Assembly (NCBI RefSeq): GCF_001514305.1
Contig: NZ_KQ949075.1
Coordinates: forward strand, 407,443-471,442
Direction: 5' to 3'
Origin: Streptomyces dysideae
Lineage (GTDB): Bacteria; Actinomycetota; Actinomycetes; Streptomycetales; Streptomycetaceae
Length of the DNA: 64,000 nt
In this document: piece by piece, positions 52,544 through 62,463 of the stretch
Layout: the number at the start of each line of letters is the position of its first letter
Position numbering within the stretch: the stretch's first letter is position 1
Notes under the pieces: generated by a model
Told to the model about the DNA's origin: nothing
Seen by the model: only the letters and a program-made list of their open reading frames with translations
Database searches by the model: none
Translations under genes and position numbers: made by a program

Positions 52544-53448
52544 ACCCCGGCCCAGGCCGACGCGATCCGCCCCGCCAGCCGTACGTTGCCCCGCACCGCC
52601 GCCAGATTGGCGCTCAGCGAGGCACCGTCGGTGTGCCGCACCAGGTAGTCCAGCAGGAACGGCGTGACGGCCTGACCGGTGATGCCCTCCTCCTCGCACG
52701 CGTGCAGGGCGTCGGCGAGCACACGCGCGTGCAGCTCGGGATCCAGTTGCTCCGCCTCCGGCACGGGGTTGGCGACGATCAGCGCCGACTCGGGCCCGTC
52801 GAGCGCGTCCTGAGCCCGCATCACGTCCGCCACCTGAGCCGGCGAGTCCAGCGTCCAGTCCACCGGGTGTCCCGAGTCGGACAGGTAGAAGCCGGGGAAC
52901 CGCTCCGTGCCGTACCCGGCCACCGCGACGCCCAGCGTCTCCAGCCGCTGCAGCGTCGCCGGCACGTCCAGGATCGACTTCACACCCGCGCACACCACCG
53001 TGATCCGCGTCCGCGCCAGCAGCCCCAGGTCGGCCGACTCGTCCTGCGTCACCGTCCACTCCCGGTGCACCCCGCCGAGCCCGCCCGTCGCGAACACCCG
53101 TACGCCCGCCAGCGCCGCCAGCAGCGCGGTCGCCGACACCGTCGTCGCCCCGCTCACTCCGGAGGCCACCGCGAGCGGCAGATCACGGTGGCCCAGCTTG
53201 CGGATCCCGTCCTCGTTCGCGATCCGCTCCAGCTGCTCCTTGTCCAGGCCGACATGGGGCCGCCCGTCCAGCACGGCGATCGTCGCGGGAACGGCACCCT
53301 CCCGCCGTACGACGTCCTCCAGCTCCAGTGCCACCTGCAGATTGCGCGGGCGCGGCAGCCCGTGCGCGATGATCGTGGACTCCAGGGCCACCACCGGTCG
53401 ACGCGCGTCGATCGCCTCACGTACTTCCTCGGACACCACCAGCACCAC
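52540..53448 (-). CDS. psuG: Pseudouridine-5'-phosphate glycosidase
   Basis: A 302-residue enzyme that cleaves the C-C glycosidic bond of pseudouridine 5'-phosphate to uracil and ribose 5-phosphate. PsuG motifs are clear: VVALESTIIAHGLPRPRN, ATIAVLDGRPHVGL, FATGGLGGVHRE, VVCAGVKSILDVPATLQRLETLGV and PVPEAEQLD. The GTG at 53448 is preceded by AGGAGG with 7-base spacing; an ATG upstream at 53499 has no signal. It is the first gene of the two-gene operon with the PfkB kinase. Confidence 0.93.
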   Translation of the reverse strand: MVLVVSEEVREAIDARRPVVALESTIIAHGLPRPRNLQVALELEDVVRREGAVPATIAVLDGRPHVGLDKEQLERIANEDGIRKLGHRDLPLAVASGVSGATTVSATALLAALAGVRVFATGGLGGVHREWTVTQDESADLGLLARTRITVVCAGVKSILDVPATLQRLETLGVAVAGYGTERFPGFYLSDSGHPVDWTLDSPAQVADVMRAQDALDGPESALIVANPVPEAEQLDPELHARVLADALHACEEEGITGQAVTPFLLDYLVRHTDGASLSANLAAVRGNVRLAGRIASAWAGV

Positions 53449-53547
53449 GCGGCTGCCTCCTGTCAGTCGTTCTTCCCTCATCTCTGGCGGGCGGCGCACC
53501 GGGTCAAACCCTTGCGACCTGTGGTGGACGACACCAGCCTGGGACGC

Positions 53548-53976
53548 ATGACGGACAACACTTCACGTCTCGACCACGTCGTCCTCTGGGTGCGCGACCC
53601 GGTGACGTCGGCCGGCTTCTACGAGAAGACGGTCGGCATGACGCCCGTACGGCTCACCGACTACGCCGCGGGGACCGTGTCCTTCCCCTCCGTACGGCTC
53701 AACGACGAGACCATCCTCGACCTCATGCCGCTCACCATGGCGGAGCGCATGAAGATGCTCCCCGGTGCCGCCGACAGCGCGGGCCACCCGGTCAACCACG
53801 TCTGCCTGGCCCTGCCCGCCGACGACTTCGACGCCCTGCTCGCACGCCTGGAGGAAGGCGGGGTGCCCGTCTCGGACATCTCCCACGACTCCTTCGGCGC
53901 CCGCGGCATGGCCAAGCGCAGCTTCTACTTCCGTGACCTGGACGGGAACGTCTTCGAGGCCCGGCACTACGACTAG
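53548..53976 (+). CDS. VOC-family (glyoxalase/dioxygenase fold) protein
   Basis: A 142-residue protein with two beta-alpha-beta-beta-beta modules: RLDHVVLWVRDPVTSAGFYEKTVGMTPVRL and HPVNHVCLALPADDFDALLARLEEGGVPV, ending FYFRDLDGNVFEARHYD. The His and Glu at the usual metal positions (DHVV, NHVC, FEARHY) are present. Metal-dependent reaction unknown. The ATG at 53548 has no strong ribosome site. It is divergent from psuG and is followed by a strong terminator. Confidence 0.85.
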   Translation: MTDNTSRLDHVVLWVRDPVTSAGFYEKTVGMTPVRLTDYAAGTVSFPSVRLNDETILDLMPLTMAERMKMLPGAADSAGHPVNHVCLALPADDFDALLARLEEGGVPVSDISHDSFGARGMAKRSFYFRDLDGNVFEARHYD

Positions 53977-53996
53977 GTTTGCTGTCCCGGCGCGAC

Positions 53997-54026
53997 GAGG
54001 GTGCCCACGCGCGTGTGGGCACCCTC
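53997..54026 (+). terminator. Terminator of the VOC gene
   Basis: GAGGGTGCCCAC (53997-54008), 6-base loop GCGCGT, GTGGGCACCCTC (54015-54026): a perfect 12-bp stem, also able to serve the convergent fdhA-like gene. Confidence 0.8.
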
Positions 54027-54035
54027 ATCGGGGCC

Positions 54036-55261
54036 TCACCCGGGTTGTACGCCGTCCAGCGCGCCGTGCGGGTTGAGCACGTACTTGCGGCTGGCGCCCT
54101 GGTCGAACTCGGCGTAGCCGCGCGGCGCGTCCTCGATGCCGATCACGGTCGCGTTGACCGCCCTGGCGATGTACACGCGCTCGTGCAGAATCGCCATCAT
54201 CAGGCTCCGGTGGTACTTCATCACCGGGCACTGCCCGGTCGTGAGGCCGTGGCTCTTGGCCCAGCCGAGACCGAGCCGCACCTTCAGTGTCCCGGACCTC
54301 GCGTCCTCGTCGACCCCTCCCGGGTCGTCCGTGACGTAGCCCGGGGATGCCCAGCGCGCCGCCCGCGCGCGTGATGCCCATCAGCGAGTTGAGGACCGTC
54401 GCGGGCGCCTCCCCGGCATCCGGACCGTGGTCCCGGACCCCGAAGCCGACCGCGTCGACCGCGGCGTCCACCTCGGGCTCCCCGAGGATCTGCGCGATCT
54501 GCTCGTCCACGCCGCCGCGCGAGACGTCGACGGTCTCGCAGCCGAAGCTCCGCGCCTGGGCGAGGCGTTCGGCGTTGAGGTCGCCGACGATGACGACGGC
54601 GGCGCCCAGCAGCTGCGCCGACGCGGCCGCCGCCAGCCCGACCGGACCCGCCCCGGCGACGTACACCGTCGAGCCGACCCCGGCGCCCGAACGGACCACA
54701 CCGTGGAAGCCGGTCGGGAAGATGTCCGACAGCATGGTCAGGTCGAGCAGCTTCTCGCGCGCCTGGTCCCGGCCCGGGAAACTCAGGAGATTGGAGTCCG
54801 CGTACGGCACCATGGCGTACTCGGCCTGCCCGCCGACCCAGCCCCCCATGCCGACATATCCGTAAGCCGCCCCGGGGCGCGCCGGGTTGACGTTCAGACA
54901 GATGCCGGTCTTGCGCTCCTTGCAGTTGCGGCACCGCCCGCAGGCGATGTTGAACGGTACGGAGACGATGTCGCCGACGTCGACGGTCTCGACGTCCGGC
55001 CCCCCGTTCGACGACCTCTCCGGTGATCTCGTGTCCGAGGACCAGCCCCTCGGGCGCGGTCGTCCGCCCGCGCACCATGTGCTGGTCGCTGCCGCAGATG
55101 TTGCTGGCGAGCACCTTGAGGATCACCCCGTGCCGGCACTTTCGGCCGACGTTCTCGGGAGCCACCCCCGGCCCGTCCTGGAGTTCGAGTGTCGGGTAGT
55201 CGATGGTCCTCACGTCCACCGGGCCCGGCTTGAGATGCGCCACTGCCCTGTTTCCGCTCAT
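54036..55261 (-). pseudogene. fdhA: Glutathione-independent formaldehyde dehydrogenase, two frameshifts
   Basis: Zinc alcohol dehydrogenase of the PFDH type. Three frames are needed. 55261 to about 55005 reads MSGNRAVAHLKPGPV...CGSDQHMVRGRT...GHEITGEVVERG. The second, from about 55005 to 54343, reads PFNIACGRCRNCKERKTG (structural zinc), ADSNLLSFPGRD, the NAD-binding VYVAGAGPVGLAAAA and VDAVGFGVRDHGPDA. The third, from about 54340 to 54036, reads WAKSHGLTTGQCPVMKYHRSL. The breaks sit in a run of six C (55000-55005, plus strand) and in CCCGG near 54341-54344; deleting one base at each restores one open frame. Pseudogene or homopolymer length errors. Function if intact: formaldehyde oxidation to formate. 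Confidence 0.85.
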
Positions 55262-55450
55262 GCGTGATCGCCGTCCCTTCGGCTCCGGGTCTTCCGGAGG
55301 CCAGTCGGATGTCGGCGGCTGTGCGCATGGCGGAGTCTGCTACCGCGTCCGTCTCCCGGCCAGCCTTCGCGACGACCGGAATCAGCGGGCGGCCACAAAG
55401 CCCGCCGGCCGCCCGGTCCGCAAGCGCCCCCGCAGCGCCGCTCGGCGAGC

Positions 55451-56746
55451 TCAGCCGTTCGCGGGTACGTTCCTCTCCCGCTTGCTCCGCCTGCCCCGCG
55501 TGTGCAGCGCCAGCGCCGCCAGCGGCACGAGCAGACACGCGGCGGCGAAGTTCAGCCAGGCGTAGCTCGCCTGGGCGACCACGAGTCCGGCGGCCGCACC
55601 GCCGATACCCGCCGAGGCGTTCATGGTGAGGTCGGAAATCCCCTGCGCGGCGGCCCGCGCGGGCTGCGGCACGGAGTCCGTCAGCAGCGCGGAACCGGCG
55701 ACGAGCGCCGCCGACCAGCCCAGCCCCAGCACGAAGAGCCCGGTGGCGGTCTGCCCGTGACTGCCCCCGGCCGTACCCGCGAGGAACACCGCGACGGCCA
55801 GCAGCCCCACGGCCAGCCCTATCCCCGCCATCCGCCCCAGCTGGTCCGACAGCCGGCCCATGAGCGGCGCGAACGCGTACATGCCCGCGATGTGCCCGCT
55901 GATGACCAGCCCGATCAGATCGATACTCGCGCCGTGGTGCGCGAGGTCGACCGGCGTCATCACCATCACCGACACCATCGCCGTGTGCGCCACGGCCACC
56001 GTCACCAGCGCGAGCCGCGCCCGCGGCGAGGCGGCCACGGCGGCCATCCCGGCACGCAGCGAGCGGGCCGCGGGAGACTGCTCCTCGGCCGGCGCCAGCG
56101 CACGCGCCGTCAGCAGCGGGTCGGGCCGCAGCAGTACGGCGACCACGACCGCGGATATCAGGAAGATCCCTGCCGCCCACAGGAAGGGCCCCGCGGCCGC
56201 GGTGATCCCGAGCCCGGTGACACTGCGGCCGGCGGGCGCAGAGATGTTCGGGCCGAGGACGGCCCCGATGGTGGTCGCCCACACCACGAGCGAGATGGCC
56301 CGGGCCCACCGCTCCGGCTCGGCCAGATCGGCGGCCGCGAACCGCGCCTGGAGATTCGCCGACGAGGCCGCGCCGAAGGCGGCCATGCCGCACAGCAGCA
56401 GCGGAAAGCTCCCGAACTTCGCCGCGACCACGACGACACCGGCTCCCACAGCGCCGATCAGATAGGCCAGGACCAGTCCGGGACGGCGCCCGCGCGCGGT
56501 CATCAACGCCGCGAGCGGCATCGACAGCACCGCCGTACCGGCGACGGTCGCGGTGGGCGCGAGCCCGGACAGCGACTCGGTGCCGCTGACCTCGGTGGCC
56601 AGGACGGCGGCGAGCGCGATGCCCGTGGCGACGCCCAGCCCGCCGAGAATCTGGGTCGCCATCAGCACCGCCGTCGTACGGCGCCGCAGGGCCGGCAGCC
56701 CGTCCGGCGTGACGGACGCGACGGGCTGCCGCTCGACGGCGATCAC
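55451..56746 (-). CDS. MFS transporter
   Basis: A 431-residue major-facilitator protein with about 12 membrane helices, including AALMTARGRRPGLVLAYLIGA (the loop 2-3 motif region, GRRPGL), FAPLMGRLSDQLGRMAGIGLAVG (loop 8-9 copy) and TGLFVLGLGWSAALVAGSALL. It should export or import a small molecule. I choose the GTG at 56746; nearby in-frame starts at 56755 and 56797 are possible and none has a good ribosome site. The C-terminus (HTRGRRSKRERN) is basic and cytoplasmic. Substrate unknown. Confidence 0.85.
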   Translation of the reverse strand: MIAVERQPVASVTPDGLPALRRRTTAVLMATQILGGLGVATGIALAAVLATEVSGTESLSGLAPTATVAGTAVLSMPLAALMTARGRRPGLVLAYLIGAVGAGVVVVAAKFGSFPLLLCGMAAFGAASSANLQARFAAADLAEPERWARAISLVVWATTIGAVLGPNISAPAGRSVTGLGITAAAGPFLWAAGIFLISAVVVAVLLRPDPLLTARALAPAEEQSPAARSLRAGMAAVAASPRARLALVTVAVAHTAMVSVMVMTPVDLAHHGASIDLIGLVISGHIAGMYAFAPLMGRLSDQLGRMAGIGLAVGLLAVAVFLAGTAGGSHGQTATGLFVLGLGWSAALVAGSALLTDSVPQPARAAAQGISDLTMNASAGIGGAAAGLVVAQASYAWLNFAAACLLVPLAALALHTRGRRSKRERNVPANG

Positions 56747-56877
56747 GACGTACACCCGGCCGTACGGCGCGCCGGACCGACGACCATCGGACGGCACACC
56801 GGCCCGGGTGTGGACACATGAGCGAAAAATGTGGTCACGGAGGCAGTCTCCCCCTCTCCTCCCGCACCCCCAACCCC

Positions 56878-57432
56878 TTAGAACAGCGGCTCGGGCAGCA
56901 CCCCTTCCAGAGCGAGCAGCTTCCGCTTCGTCTCCAGACCGCCCCCGAACCCGCCGATGCCGCCGTTGCTCTCCACGACCCGGTGGCAGGGCACGACCAC
57001 CGGCAGCGGATTGGCACCCATCGCCGTCCCCACCGCCTGGGCCGCACCGGGCTGACCCACCCGCCCGGCCAGATCGCCGTACCCGACGACCGCTCCGTAC
57101 GGGACACCGGACGCCAGCTCGCGCAGCACCTGCCGGTTGAAGCCCGAGATCAGCGACCAGTCCAGCGGCAGCTCGAAGTCACGGCGCGCACCCGCGAAGT
57201 ACTCCTCCACCTGATGTATCGCCTCGGCCAGCAGCGGCGAACCGGGCGCCTCGACGGGCTCGCCGCCCAGCCGGGACGCCAGCCGCTCGAGCGTCTTGGC
57301 GCGCACCTTCTCCGTCGCGTGGAACACGACGTTGACCAGGCCGTCGCGGGTCGCGGCCAGCAGCAGCGGACCGATGCCCGTCTCCACCACCGCCCACACA
57401 ACCTGCTGCTCGTACTGCCCATGGCTGTCCAT
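56878..57432 (-). CDS. ogt: Methylated-DNA--protein-cysteine methyltransferase
   Basis: A 184-residue direct-repair protein that transfers O6-alkyl groups from guanine to its own cysteine. The active site is VVVPCHRVVESNGGIGGFGGGLETKRKLL (PCHRV), preceded by the helix-turn-helix region QVLRELASGVPYGAVVGYGDLAGRVG. The N-terminal domain lacks the Ada zinc cysteines. The ATG at 57432 starts 6 bases after the -10 of a damage-type promoter (57439-57461), so the mRNA is probably leaderless and damage-induced. Confidence 0.95.
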   Translation of the reverse strand: MDSHGQYEQQVVWAVVETGIGPLLLAATRDGLVNVVFHATEKVRAKTLERLASRLGGEPVEAPGSPLLAEAIHQVEEYFAGARRDFELPLDWSLISGFNRQVLRELASGVPYGAVVGYGDLAGRVGQPGAAQAVGTAMGANPLPVVVPCHRVVESNGGIGGFGGGLETKRKLLALEGVLPEPLF

Positions 57433-57438
57433 GCGCCC

Positions 57439-57461
57439 ACCGTACGGCCCCCCACTGACAA
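57439..57461 (-). promoter_or_regulatory. RecA-NDp/PafBC-type promoter of ogt
   Basis: On the minus strand TTGTCAGTG (57461-57453), 8 bases, TACGGT (57444-57439): a full match to the actinobacterial damage promoter, nearly identical to the uvrB copy. Confidence 0.8.
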
Positions 57462-57503
57462 CGCCCGGGGAGCCGGTGCGGGCGGCTCCCCGGTGGCCCG
57501 GAC

Positions 57504-58379
57504 TCAGGCGCCCGACAGCGCGTCCCGCACCACGTCGGGCGTGTTGGTGATGATGCCGTCCACGCCGTACCCGGCGACCCGCCGGGCGGTGTCCGCGTCG
57601 TTGAGGGTCCAGGTGAAGACCTCCAGCGGCCTGCCGTGCGGTCCCGTGAACGCGTGGACGGACGCGACGTAGCCCATGGAGAGGGACCTGTACGAGGGGT
57701 TGATCTGGTCCGTGAAGGCCGCGTACCCGGCCAGTTCAGCGACCGACGGCGTGCCGAGGAAACCGGTCTTGACGGCCGGTTTCAGGTCGTGGACGGTCCG
57801 CACACTGGCCGCGCTGAAGCTCTGCACGATCAGCCGGCCCGCCACATGCTGCCGGTCGAGCCAGCCCTCGTTGCTGAGCACCTTGAGGGTCTGCCGCTCG
57901 ATGCCCGGATACAGGTCGGGGTTCTTGATCTCCAGAAGCAGCTTCTGGTGATGACCCTCCACCCGGTCCATGTACTGCTCCAGAGTCGGCACGCGCGCGC
58001 CCGCGTAAGCGGGGCCGAACCAGCTGCCCGCGTCCAGGCGGGCGATCTCGGCGGCGGTGAAGTCCTTCACCTTCCACGGTGCCCGCTCGGGGAAGATCTC
58101 CTCGACGTCGGTGGTGCGCTTCAGGTTGTCGTCGTGGATGACGACCAGCTCGCCGTCCTTGGTGCGCTGGACGTCGTTCTCGACCCAGCGGATGCCCAGC
58201 TCGGCCGCTTTGTCGACGGCGGCCAGGGTGTTCTCGGGCGCGTAGGCGGAGGCCCCCCGGTGGGCGATGACCGAAGGCCGCTCGTCGGCGACGTCGGCCG
58301 AGGCGTCGGAGATGGGAAGCAGGAAGGCGGAGGTCCCCAGGAGCGCGGTGGTCGTGGCGGCTGCAGCGCGTGCGTGCAT
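57504..58379 (-). CDS. Secreted glycerophosphodiester phosphodiesterase
   Basis: A 291-residue GDPD-family enzyme that hydrolyses glycerophosphodiesters to glycerol 3-phosphate and an alcohol. Catalytic motifs are VIAHRGASAYAPENT (His, Arg, Glu), VENDVQRTKDGELVVIHDDN (Glu, Asp, second His) and LLLEIKNPD. The N-terminus MHARAAAATTTALLGTSAFLLPISDASA is a signal peptide, so it acts outside the membrane. I choose the ATG at 58379 because GAGGAG precedes it by 5 bases; another in-frame ATG is at 58394. Such enzymes are often phosphate-regulated, but I cannot point to a certain PHO box. Confidence 0.9.
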   Translation of the reverse strand: MHARAAAATTTALLGTSAFLLPISDASADVADERPSVIAHRGASAYAPENTLAAVDKAAELGIRWVENDVQRTKDGELVVIHDDNLKRTTDVEEIFPERAPWKVKDFTAAEIARLDAGSWFGPAYAGARVPTLEQYMDRVEGHHQKLLLEIKNPDLYPGIERQTLKVLSNEGWLDRQHVAGRLIVQSFSAASVRTVHDLKPAVKTGFLGTPSVAELAGYAAFTDQINPSYRSLSMGYVASVHAFTGPHGRPLEVFTWTLNDADTARRVAGYGVDGIITNTPDVVRDALSGA

Positions 58380-58659
58380 GCGTACTCCTCGCATCGAGCG
58401 ATCACGGAAAGCTCAACTGTGACAGCAGAGGGTCAACGGCAGAGGGGTACAGAATGGCCACAGGTTGAATGGAGTTGCCCGGGCCCGCTCACTGGTGCCG
58501 CACAACTGGGGCAAGGCCGTGTTTCTTTGTCGGAAAATCGTTCGACCATTCCAGTGGGGGTCATACTCTCTGCCTCAGCCCTGACCGCACGGGCGGTCCT
58601 GGGAGGGGGGCGCTTTTCAGGGAATTCCGGGACGCAAGAGGTCGGAAGGGCAGCCGCGC

Positions 58660-59526
58660 ATGCAGGGCACGGTCGACGGATTCAGCTACGGCCTCGTCAC
58701 ACCACTGGTGGCCTACCTCATGGCCTGTCTCAGTGGTGCCCTCGGCCTGCGCTGCACCACCAGATCGATGCTCGTGTCGCAGTCCTGGCGACCAGGCTGG
58801 CTCGCCCTCGGCTCGGCGGCCATCGGCTCCGGCATCTGGACCGTGCACTTCATCGCGATGATGGGGTTCACGGTCAAGGAGACGCCGATCCACTACGACA
58901 AACCCATGACGTTCGCGAGCCTCGCCGTCGCCGTCGTCATGGTGGGCGTAGGGATCTTCATAGTCGGCTACAAGGGCGCGTCCGGAACTGCCTTGTTCAC
59001 CGGCGGCACCATCACCGGCCTGGGCATCGCCTCGATGCACTACCTGGGCATGGCCGGCATGCGGCTCAACGGCAAGCTGGAATACAACACGTTCACCGTC
59101 GCCGTCTCCGTCGTCATAGCCATGGGCGCGGCCACCGCCGCCCTGTGGGCGGCCGGACAGGTCAGAGGGTTCCTGTGGAGCGTGGGTGCCAGCCTCGTCA
59201 TGGGACTTGCCGTCAGCGGCATGCACTACACCGGCATGGCCGCCCTCAGCGTCCATGTCCACGGCACGGACGCGACCTCGGCGGGCGACTCGCCCGCGGC
59301 CCTGCTCGCGCCCATGATGGTCGGCCCGCTCGCCTTCCTGCTCCTCGCGGGCGTCGTGGTGATGTTCGACCCGCTGATGGTCATGGGGAAACCCGACCGG
59401 ACCCGCGCCGAGCACAAGCCGGGCGTCCCGGCCCACCCCGTCGGCACCCACTCGGCCCGGCGCCCCGTGCTCCGCTCCCGCCGGAACTCCAACCACAGCG
59501 GCTCCCGCACCCCGCAGAACCACTGA
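58660..59526 (+). CDS. MHYT-domain membrane sensor
   Basis: A 288-residue protein with about seven membrane helices and three MHYT-type motifs, [23 protein letters not shown] and [12 protein letters not shown], in helices 2, 4 and 6-like positions. MHYT proteins are thought to sense CO, O2 or NO through copper bound by the Met and His residues. It has no output domain (no GGDEF/EAL or kinase), only a basic cytoplasmic tail of about 50 residues, so it would act with another protein. About 280 bases separate it from the divergent GDPD gene; the intervening sequence holds CATACT as a possible -10. Confidence 0.88.
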   Translation: MQGTVDGFSYGLVTPLVAYLMACLSGALGLRCTTRSMLVSQSWRPGWLALGSAAIGSGIWTVHFIAMMGFTVKETPIHYDKPMTFASLAVAVVMVGVGIFIVGYKGASGTALFTGGTITGLGIASMHYLGMAGMRLNGKLEYNTFTVAVSVVIAMGAATAALWAAGQVRGFLWSVGASLVMGLAVSGMHYTGMAALSVHVHGTDATSAGDSPAALLAPMMVGPLAFLLLAGVVVMFDPLMVMGKPDRTRAEHKPGVPAHPVGTHSARRPVLRSRRNSNHSGSRTPQNH

Positions 59527-59536
59527 TCGGACCGCA

Positions 59537-59559
59537 TTGTCAGTGGGGGGTCGTACGGT
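59537..59559 (+). promoter_or_regulatory. RecA-NDp/PafBC-type promoter of uvrB
   Basis: TTGTCAGTG (59537-59545), 8 bases, TACGGT (59554-59559), then ATG at 59567. A full match; leaderless initiation is likely. Confidence 0.85.
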
Positions 59560-59566
59560 GGACTCC

Positions 59567-61702
59567 ATGCGGCCCGTTTCCCACATCGAACGCACGGTGG
59601 CGCCCTTCGAGGTCGTCAGCCCCTACCAGCCCAGCGGCGACCAGCCGCAGGCCATCGCCGAGCTCGCCCGGCGCATCGAAGCAGGTGAGAAGGACGTCGT
59701 CCTGCTCGGCGCGACCGGCACCGGCAAGTCCGCCACCACCGCGTGGATGATCGAGAAGCTTCAGCGGCCCACGCTCGTGATGGCCCCGAACAAGACACTG
59801 GCCGCCCAGCTGGCGAACGAGTTCCGCGAGCTGCTGCCGAACAACGCCGTCGAGTACTTCGTCTCGTACTACGACTACTACCAACCCGAGGCGTACGTCC
59901 CGCAGTCGGACACCTACATCGAGAAGGACTCCTCGATCAACGAGGAGGTCGAGCGCCTGCGCCACTCCGCGACCAACTCGCTGCTCACCCGCCGCGACGT
60001 CGTCGTGGTCGCCTCGGTCTCCTGCATCTACGGCCTCGGCACTCCCCAGGAGTACGTGGACCGCATGGTCCCCCTCCGGGTCGGCGACGAGTTCGACCGG
60101 GACGAGCTGCTGCGCCGTTTCGTGGACATCCAGTACACGCGCAACGACATGGCCTTCAGCCGCGGCACCTTCCGCGTCCGCGGCGACACCATCGAGATCT
60201 TCCCGGTCTACGAGGAGCTCGCCGTCCGCATCGAGATGTTCGGCGACGAGATCGAGGCCCTGTCCACCCTCCACCCGGTCACCGGTGAGATCATCAGCGA
60301 CGACCAGCAGCTGTACGTCTTCCCGGCCTCCCACTACGTCGCCGGCCCCGAGCGCATGGAGCGGGCCGTCAACGACATCGAGAAGGAGCTGGGGGAGCGC
60401 CTCACCGAACTGGAGAAGCAGGGCAAGCTCCTGGAGGCCCAGCGCCTCAGGATGCGCACGACGTACGACCTCGAGATGCTCCGCCAGATCGGCTCCTGCT
60501 CCGGTGTGGAGAACTACTCGATGCACTTCGACGGCCGCGAGCCCGGCTCCCCGCCGAACACCCTGCTGGACTACTTCCCGGACGACTTCCTGCTCGTCAT
60601 CGACGAGTCGCATGTAACCGTGCCCCAGATCGGAGCCATGTACGAGGGCGACGCCTCCCGCAAGCGCACCCTCGTCGACCACGGCTTCCGACTGCCCTCC
60701 GCGCTCGACAACCGCCCCCTGAAGTGGGAGGAGTTCCAGGGGCGCATCGGACAGACCGTCTACCTGTCGGCGACCCCCGGGAACTACGAACTCTCCCGCG
60801 GGGACGGCGTCGTCGAGCAGATCATCCGCCCCACCGGCCTCGTCGACCCGGAGGTTGTCGTGAAGCCCACCGAGGGCCAGATCGACGACCTGGTGCACGA
60901 GATCCGCAAGCGCACCGAGAAGGACGAGCGCGTCCTGGTCACCACGCTCACCAAGAAGATGGCCGAAGACCTCACCGACTACTTCCTGGAACTGGGCATC
61001 CAGGTGCGCTACCTGCACAGCGACGTCGACACACTGCGCCGCGTCGAGCTGCTGCGCGAGCTGCGCTCCGGCGAGTACGACGTCCTGGTCGGCATCAACC
61101 TCCTGCGCGAGGGCCTCGACCTGCCCGAGGTATCCCTGGTGGCGATCCTCGACGCCGACAAGGAGGGCTTCCTGCGCTCCGGCACCTCCCTGATCCAGAC
61201 CATCGGCCGCGCGGCGCGCAACGTCTCCGGCCAGGTCCACATGTACGCCGACAAGATCACGCCGGCGATGGAGCGGGCCATCGACGAGACCAACCGCCGC
61301 CGGGAGAAGCAGGTCGCCTACAACACGGCGAACGGCATCGATCCCCAGCCGCTCCGCAAGAAGATCAACGACATCGTCGCCCAGATCGCCCGCGAGGACA
61401 TCGACACCGAGCAGCTGCTCGGCTCCGGCTACCGCAAGTCCAAGGACGGCAAGGGCGCCAAGGCCCCCGTGCCCGCCCTCGGCGGCAGGGCGGCAGGCGG
61501 CAAGGCCGCCAAGGGCAAGGCCAAGGCGACGGTCCCGACCGACCGCCCCGCGGCCGAACTCGCCGAGCAGATCGAGGAGATGACGCAGCGTATGCGCGCC
61601 GCCGCCGCGGACCTCCAGTTCGAGATCGCGGCCCGGCTGCGTGACGAGGTCTCCGAGATGAAGAAGGAACTGCGCCAGATGAAGGAAGCCGGCCTGGCCT
61701 GA
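59567..61702 (+). CDS. uvrB: UvrABC system protein B
   Basis: A 711-residue damage-verification helicase of nucleotide excision repair. Walker [12 protein letters not shown], beta-hairpin region [34 protein letters not shown] motif II, helicase motifs V/VI ([25 protein letters not shown]) and the C-terminal UVR domain ([27 protein letters not shown]). An Ala/Lys/Gly-rich linker (about 620-650) precedes the UVR domain. The ATG at 59567 lies just after a damage-type promoter; the upstream open frame to 59537 is within that promoter and can be ignored. Confidence 0.98.
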   Translation: MRPVSHIERTVAPFEVVSPYQPSGDQPQAIAELARRIEAGEKDVVLLGATGTGKSATTAWMIEKLQRPTLVMAPNKTLAAQLANEFRELLPNNAVEYFVSYYDYYQPEAYVPQSDTYIEKDSSINEEVERLRHSATNSLLTRRDVVVVASVSCIYGLGTPQEYVDRMVPLRVGDEFDRDELLRRFVDIQYTRNDMAFSRGTFRVRGDTIEIFPVYEELAVRIEMFGDEIEALSTLHPVTGEIISDDQQLYVFPASHYVAGPERMERAVNDIEKELGERLTELEKQGKLLEAQRLRMRTTYDLEMLRQIGSCSGVENYSMHFDGREPGSPPNTLLDYFPDDFLLVIDESHVTVPQIGAMYEGDASRKRTLVDHGFRLPSALDNRPLKWEEFQGRIGQTVYLSATPGNYELSRGDGVVEQIIRPTGLVDPEVVVKPTEGQIDDLVHEIRKRTEKDERVLVTTLTKKMAEDLTDYFLELGIQVRYLHSDVDTLRRVELLRELRSGEYDVLVGINLLREGLDLPEVSLVAILDADKEGFLRSGTSLIQTIGRAARNVSGQVHMYADKITPAMERAIDETNRRREKQVAYNTANGIDPQPLRKKINDIVAQIAREDIDTEQLLGSGYRKSKDGKGAKAPVPALGGRAAGGKAAKGKAKATVPTDRPAAELAEQIEEMTQRMRAAAADLQFEIAARLRDEVSEMKKELRQMKEAGLA

Positions 61703-61755
61703 CCCGTACGCACTGTGTTGCAAGACCGACACAAAGCGCGGACCGGGGTACGACA

Positions 61756-61778
61756 CTGTCAGTGCCCCTGCGTAGGGT
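61756..61778 (+). promoter_or_regulatory. RecA-NDp/PafBC-type promoter of the TerD gene
   Basis: TGTCAGTG (61757-61764), 8 bases, TAGGGT (61773-61778): same arrangement as uvrB and ogt, 57 bases before the GTG start, so it has a normal leader with its own ribosome site. Confidence 0.7.
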
Positions 61779-61834
61779 TCTGGTCATCCGCGGACTCCGC
61801 GGCAACAGGGGAAGCTCGAGAGGGGAATCAGCGC

Positions 61835-62410
61835 GTGTCCGTCAACATGACCAAGGGTCAGGCCATCAGTCTGCAAAAGGGCGACGGCGGCAGCCTGACC
61901 GCGGTGCGCATGGGTCTCGGCTGGCAGGCAGCTCCCCGGCGAGGCCTGTTCGGCTCGCGCACGAGGGAGGTCGACCTCGACGCCTCCGCCGTGCTGTTCG
62001 CGGACAAGCAGCCGGTCGACGTCGTCTTCTTCCGCCACCTGGTGAGCGACGACGGCTCGGTGCGCCACACCGGCGACAACCTCGTCGGCGGTGTCGGCCA
62101 GGGCGATGACGAGTCGATCCTCGTCGACCTGGCGCGCATCCCGGTCCACATCGACCAGATCGTCTTCACGGTGAACTCCTTCACCGGCCAGACCTTCCAG
62201 GAAGTGCAGAACGCGTTCTGCCGCCTGGTCGACGAGACCAACGGCCAGGAGCTCGCCCGGTACACGCTCGCGGGCGGCGGCGCGTACACGGCCCAGATCA
62301 TGGCGAAGGTGCACCGGACGGGCCCGGGCTGGACGATGACGGCCCTCGGCACCCCGGCCAACGGCCGCACCTTCCAGGACCTGATGCCGGCGATCCTGCC
62401 GCACCTGTAG
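61835..62410 (+). CDS. TerD-family protein
   Basis: A 191-residue TerD/calcium-binding stress protein: MTKGQAISLQKGDGGSLTAVRMGLGWQA, DLDASAVLFADKQPVDVVFFRHLVSDDGSVRHTGDNL, DESILVDLARIPVHIDQIVFTVNSFTGQTFQEVQNAFCRLVDE and the DGSVRHTGDN acid loops for Ca. Start GTG at 61835 with GAGAGGGGAA upstream; an in-frame ATG four codons later is possible. Family role: resistance to tellurite, phage or envelope/DNA stress. It is followed 53 bases later by a second TerD-related gene. Confidence 0.9.
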   Translation: MSVNMTKGQAISLQKGDGGSLTAVRMGLGWQAAPRRGLFGSRTREVDLDASAVLFADKQPVDVVFFRHLVSDDGSVRHTGDNLVGGVGQGDDESILVDLARIPVHIDQIVFTVNSFTGQTFQEVQNAFCRLVDETNGQELARYTLAGGGAYTAQIMAKVHRTGPGWTMTALGTPANGRTFQDLMPAILPHL

Positions 62411-62463
62411 GCCCGCCGGGCGGGCGGCACACGACAACAACAGCGACACAGGGGGACGAAGGC

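Noticed and set aside
58380..58659. PHO box for the secreted phosphodiesterase
   Set aside because: GTTGACC and CAGTTGAG elements are present but do not form the 11-base direct repeats required.
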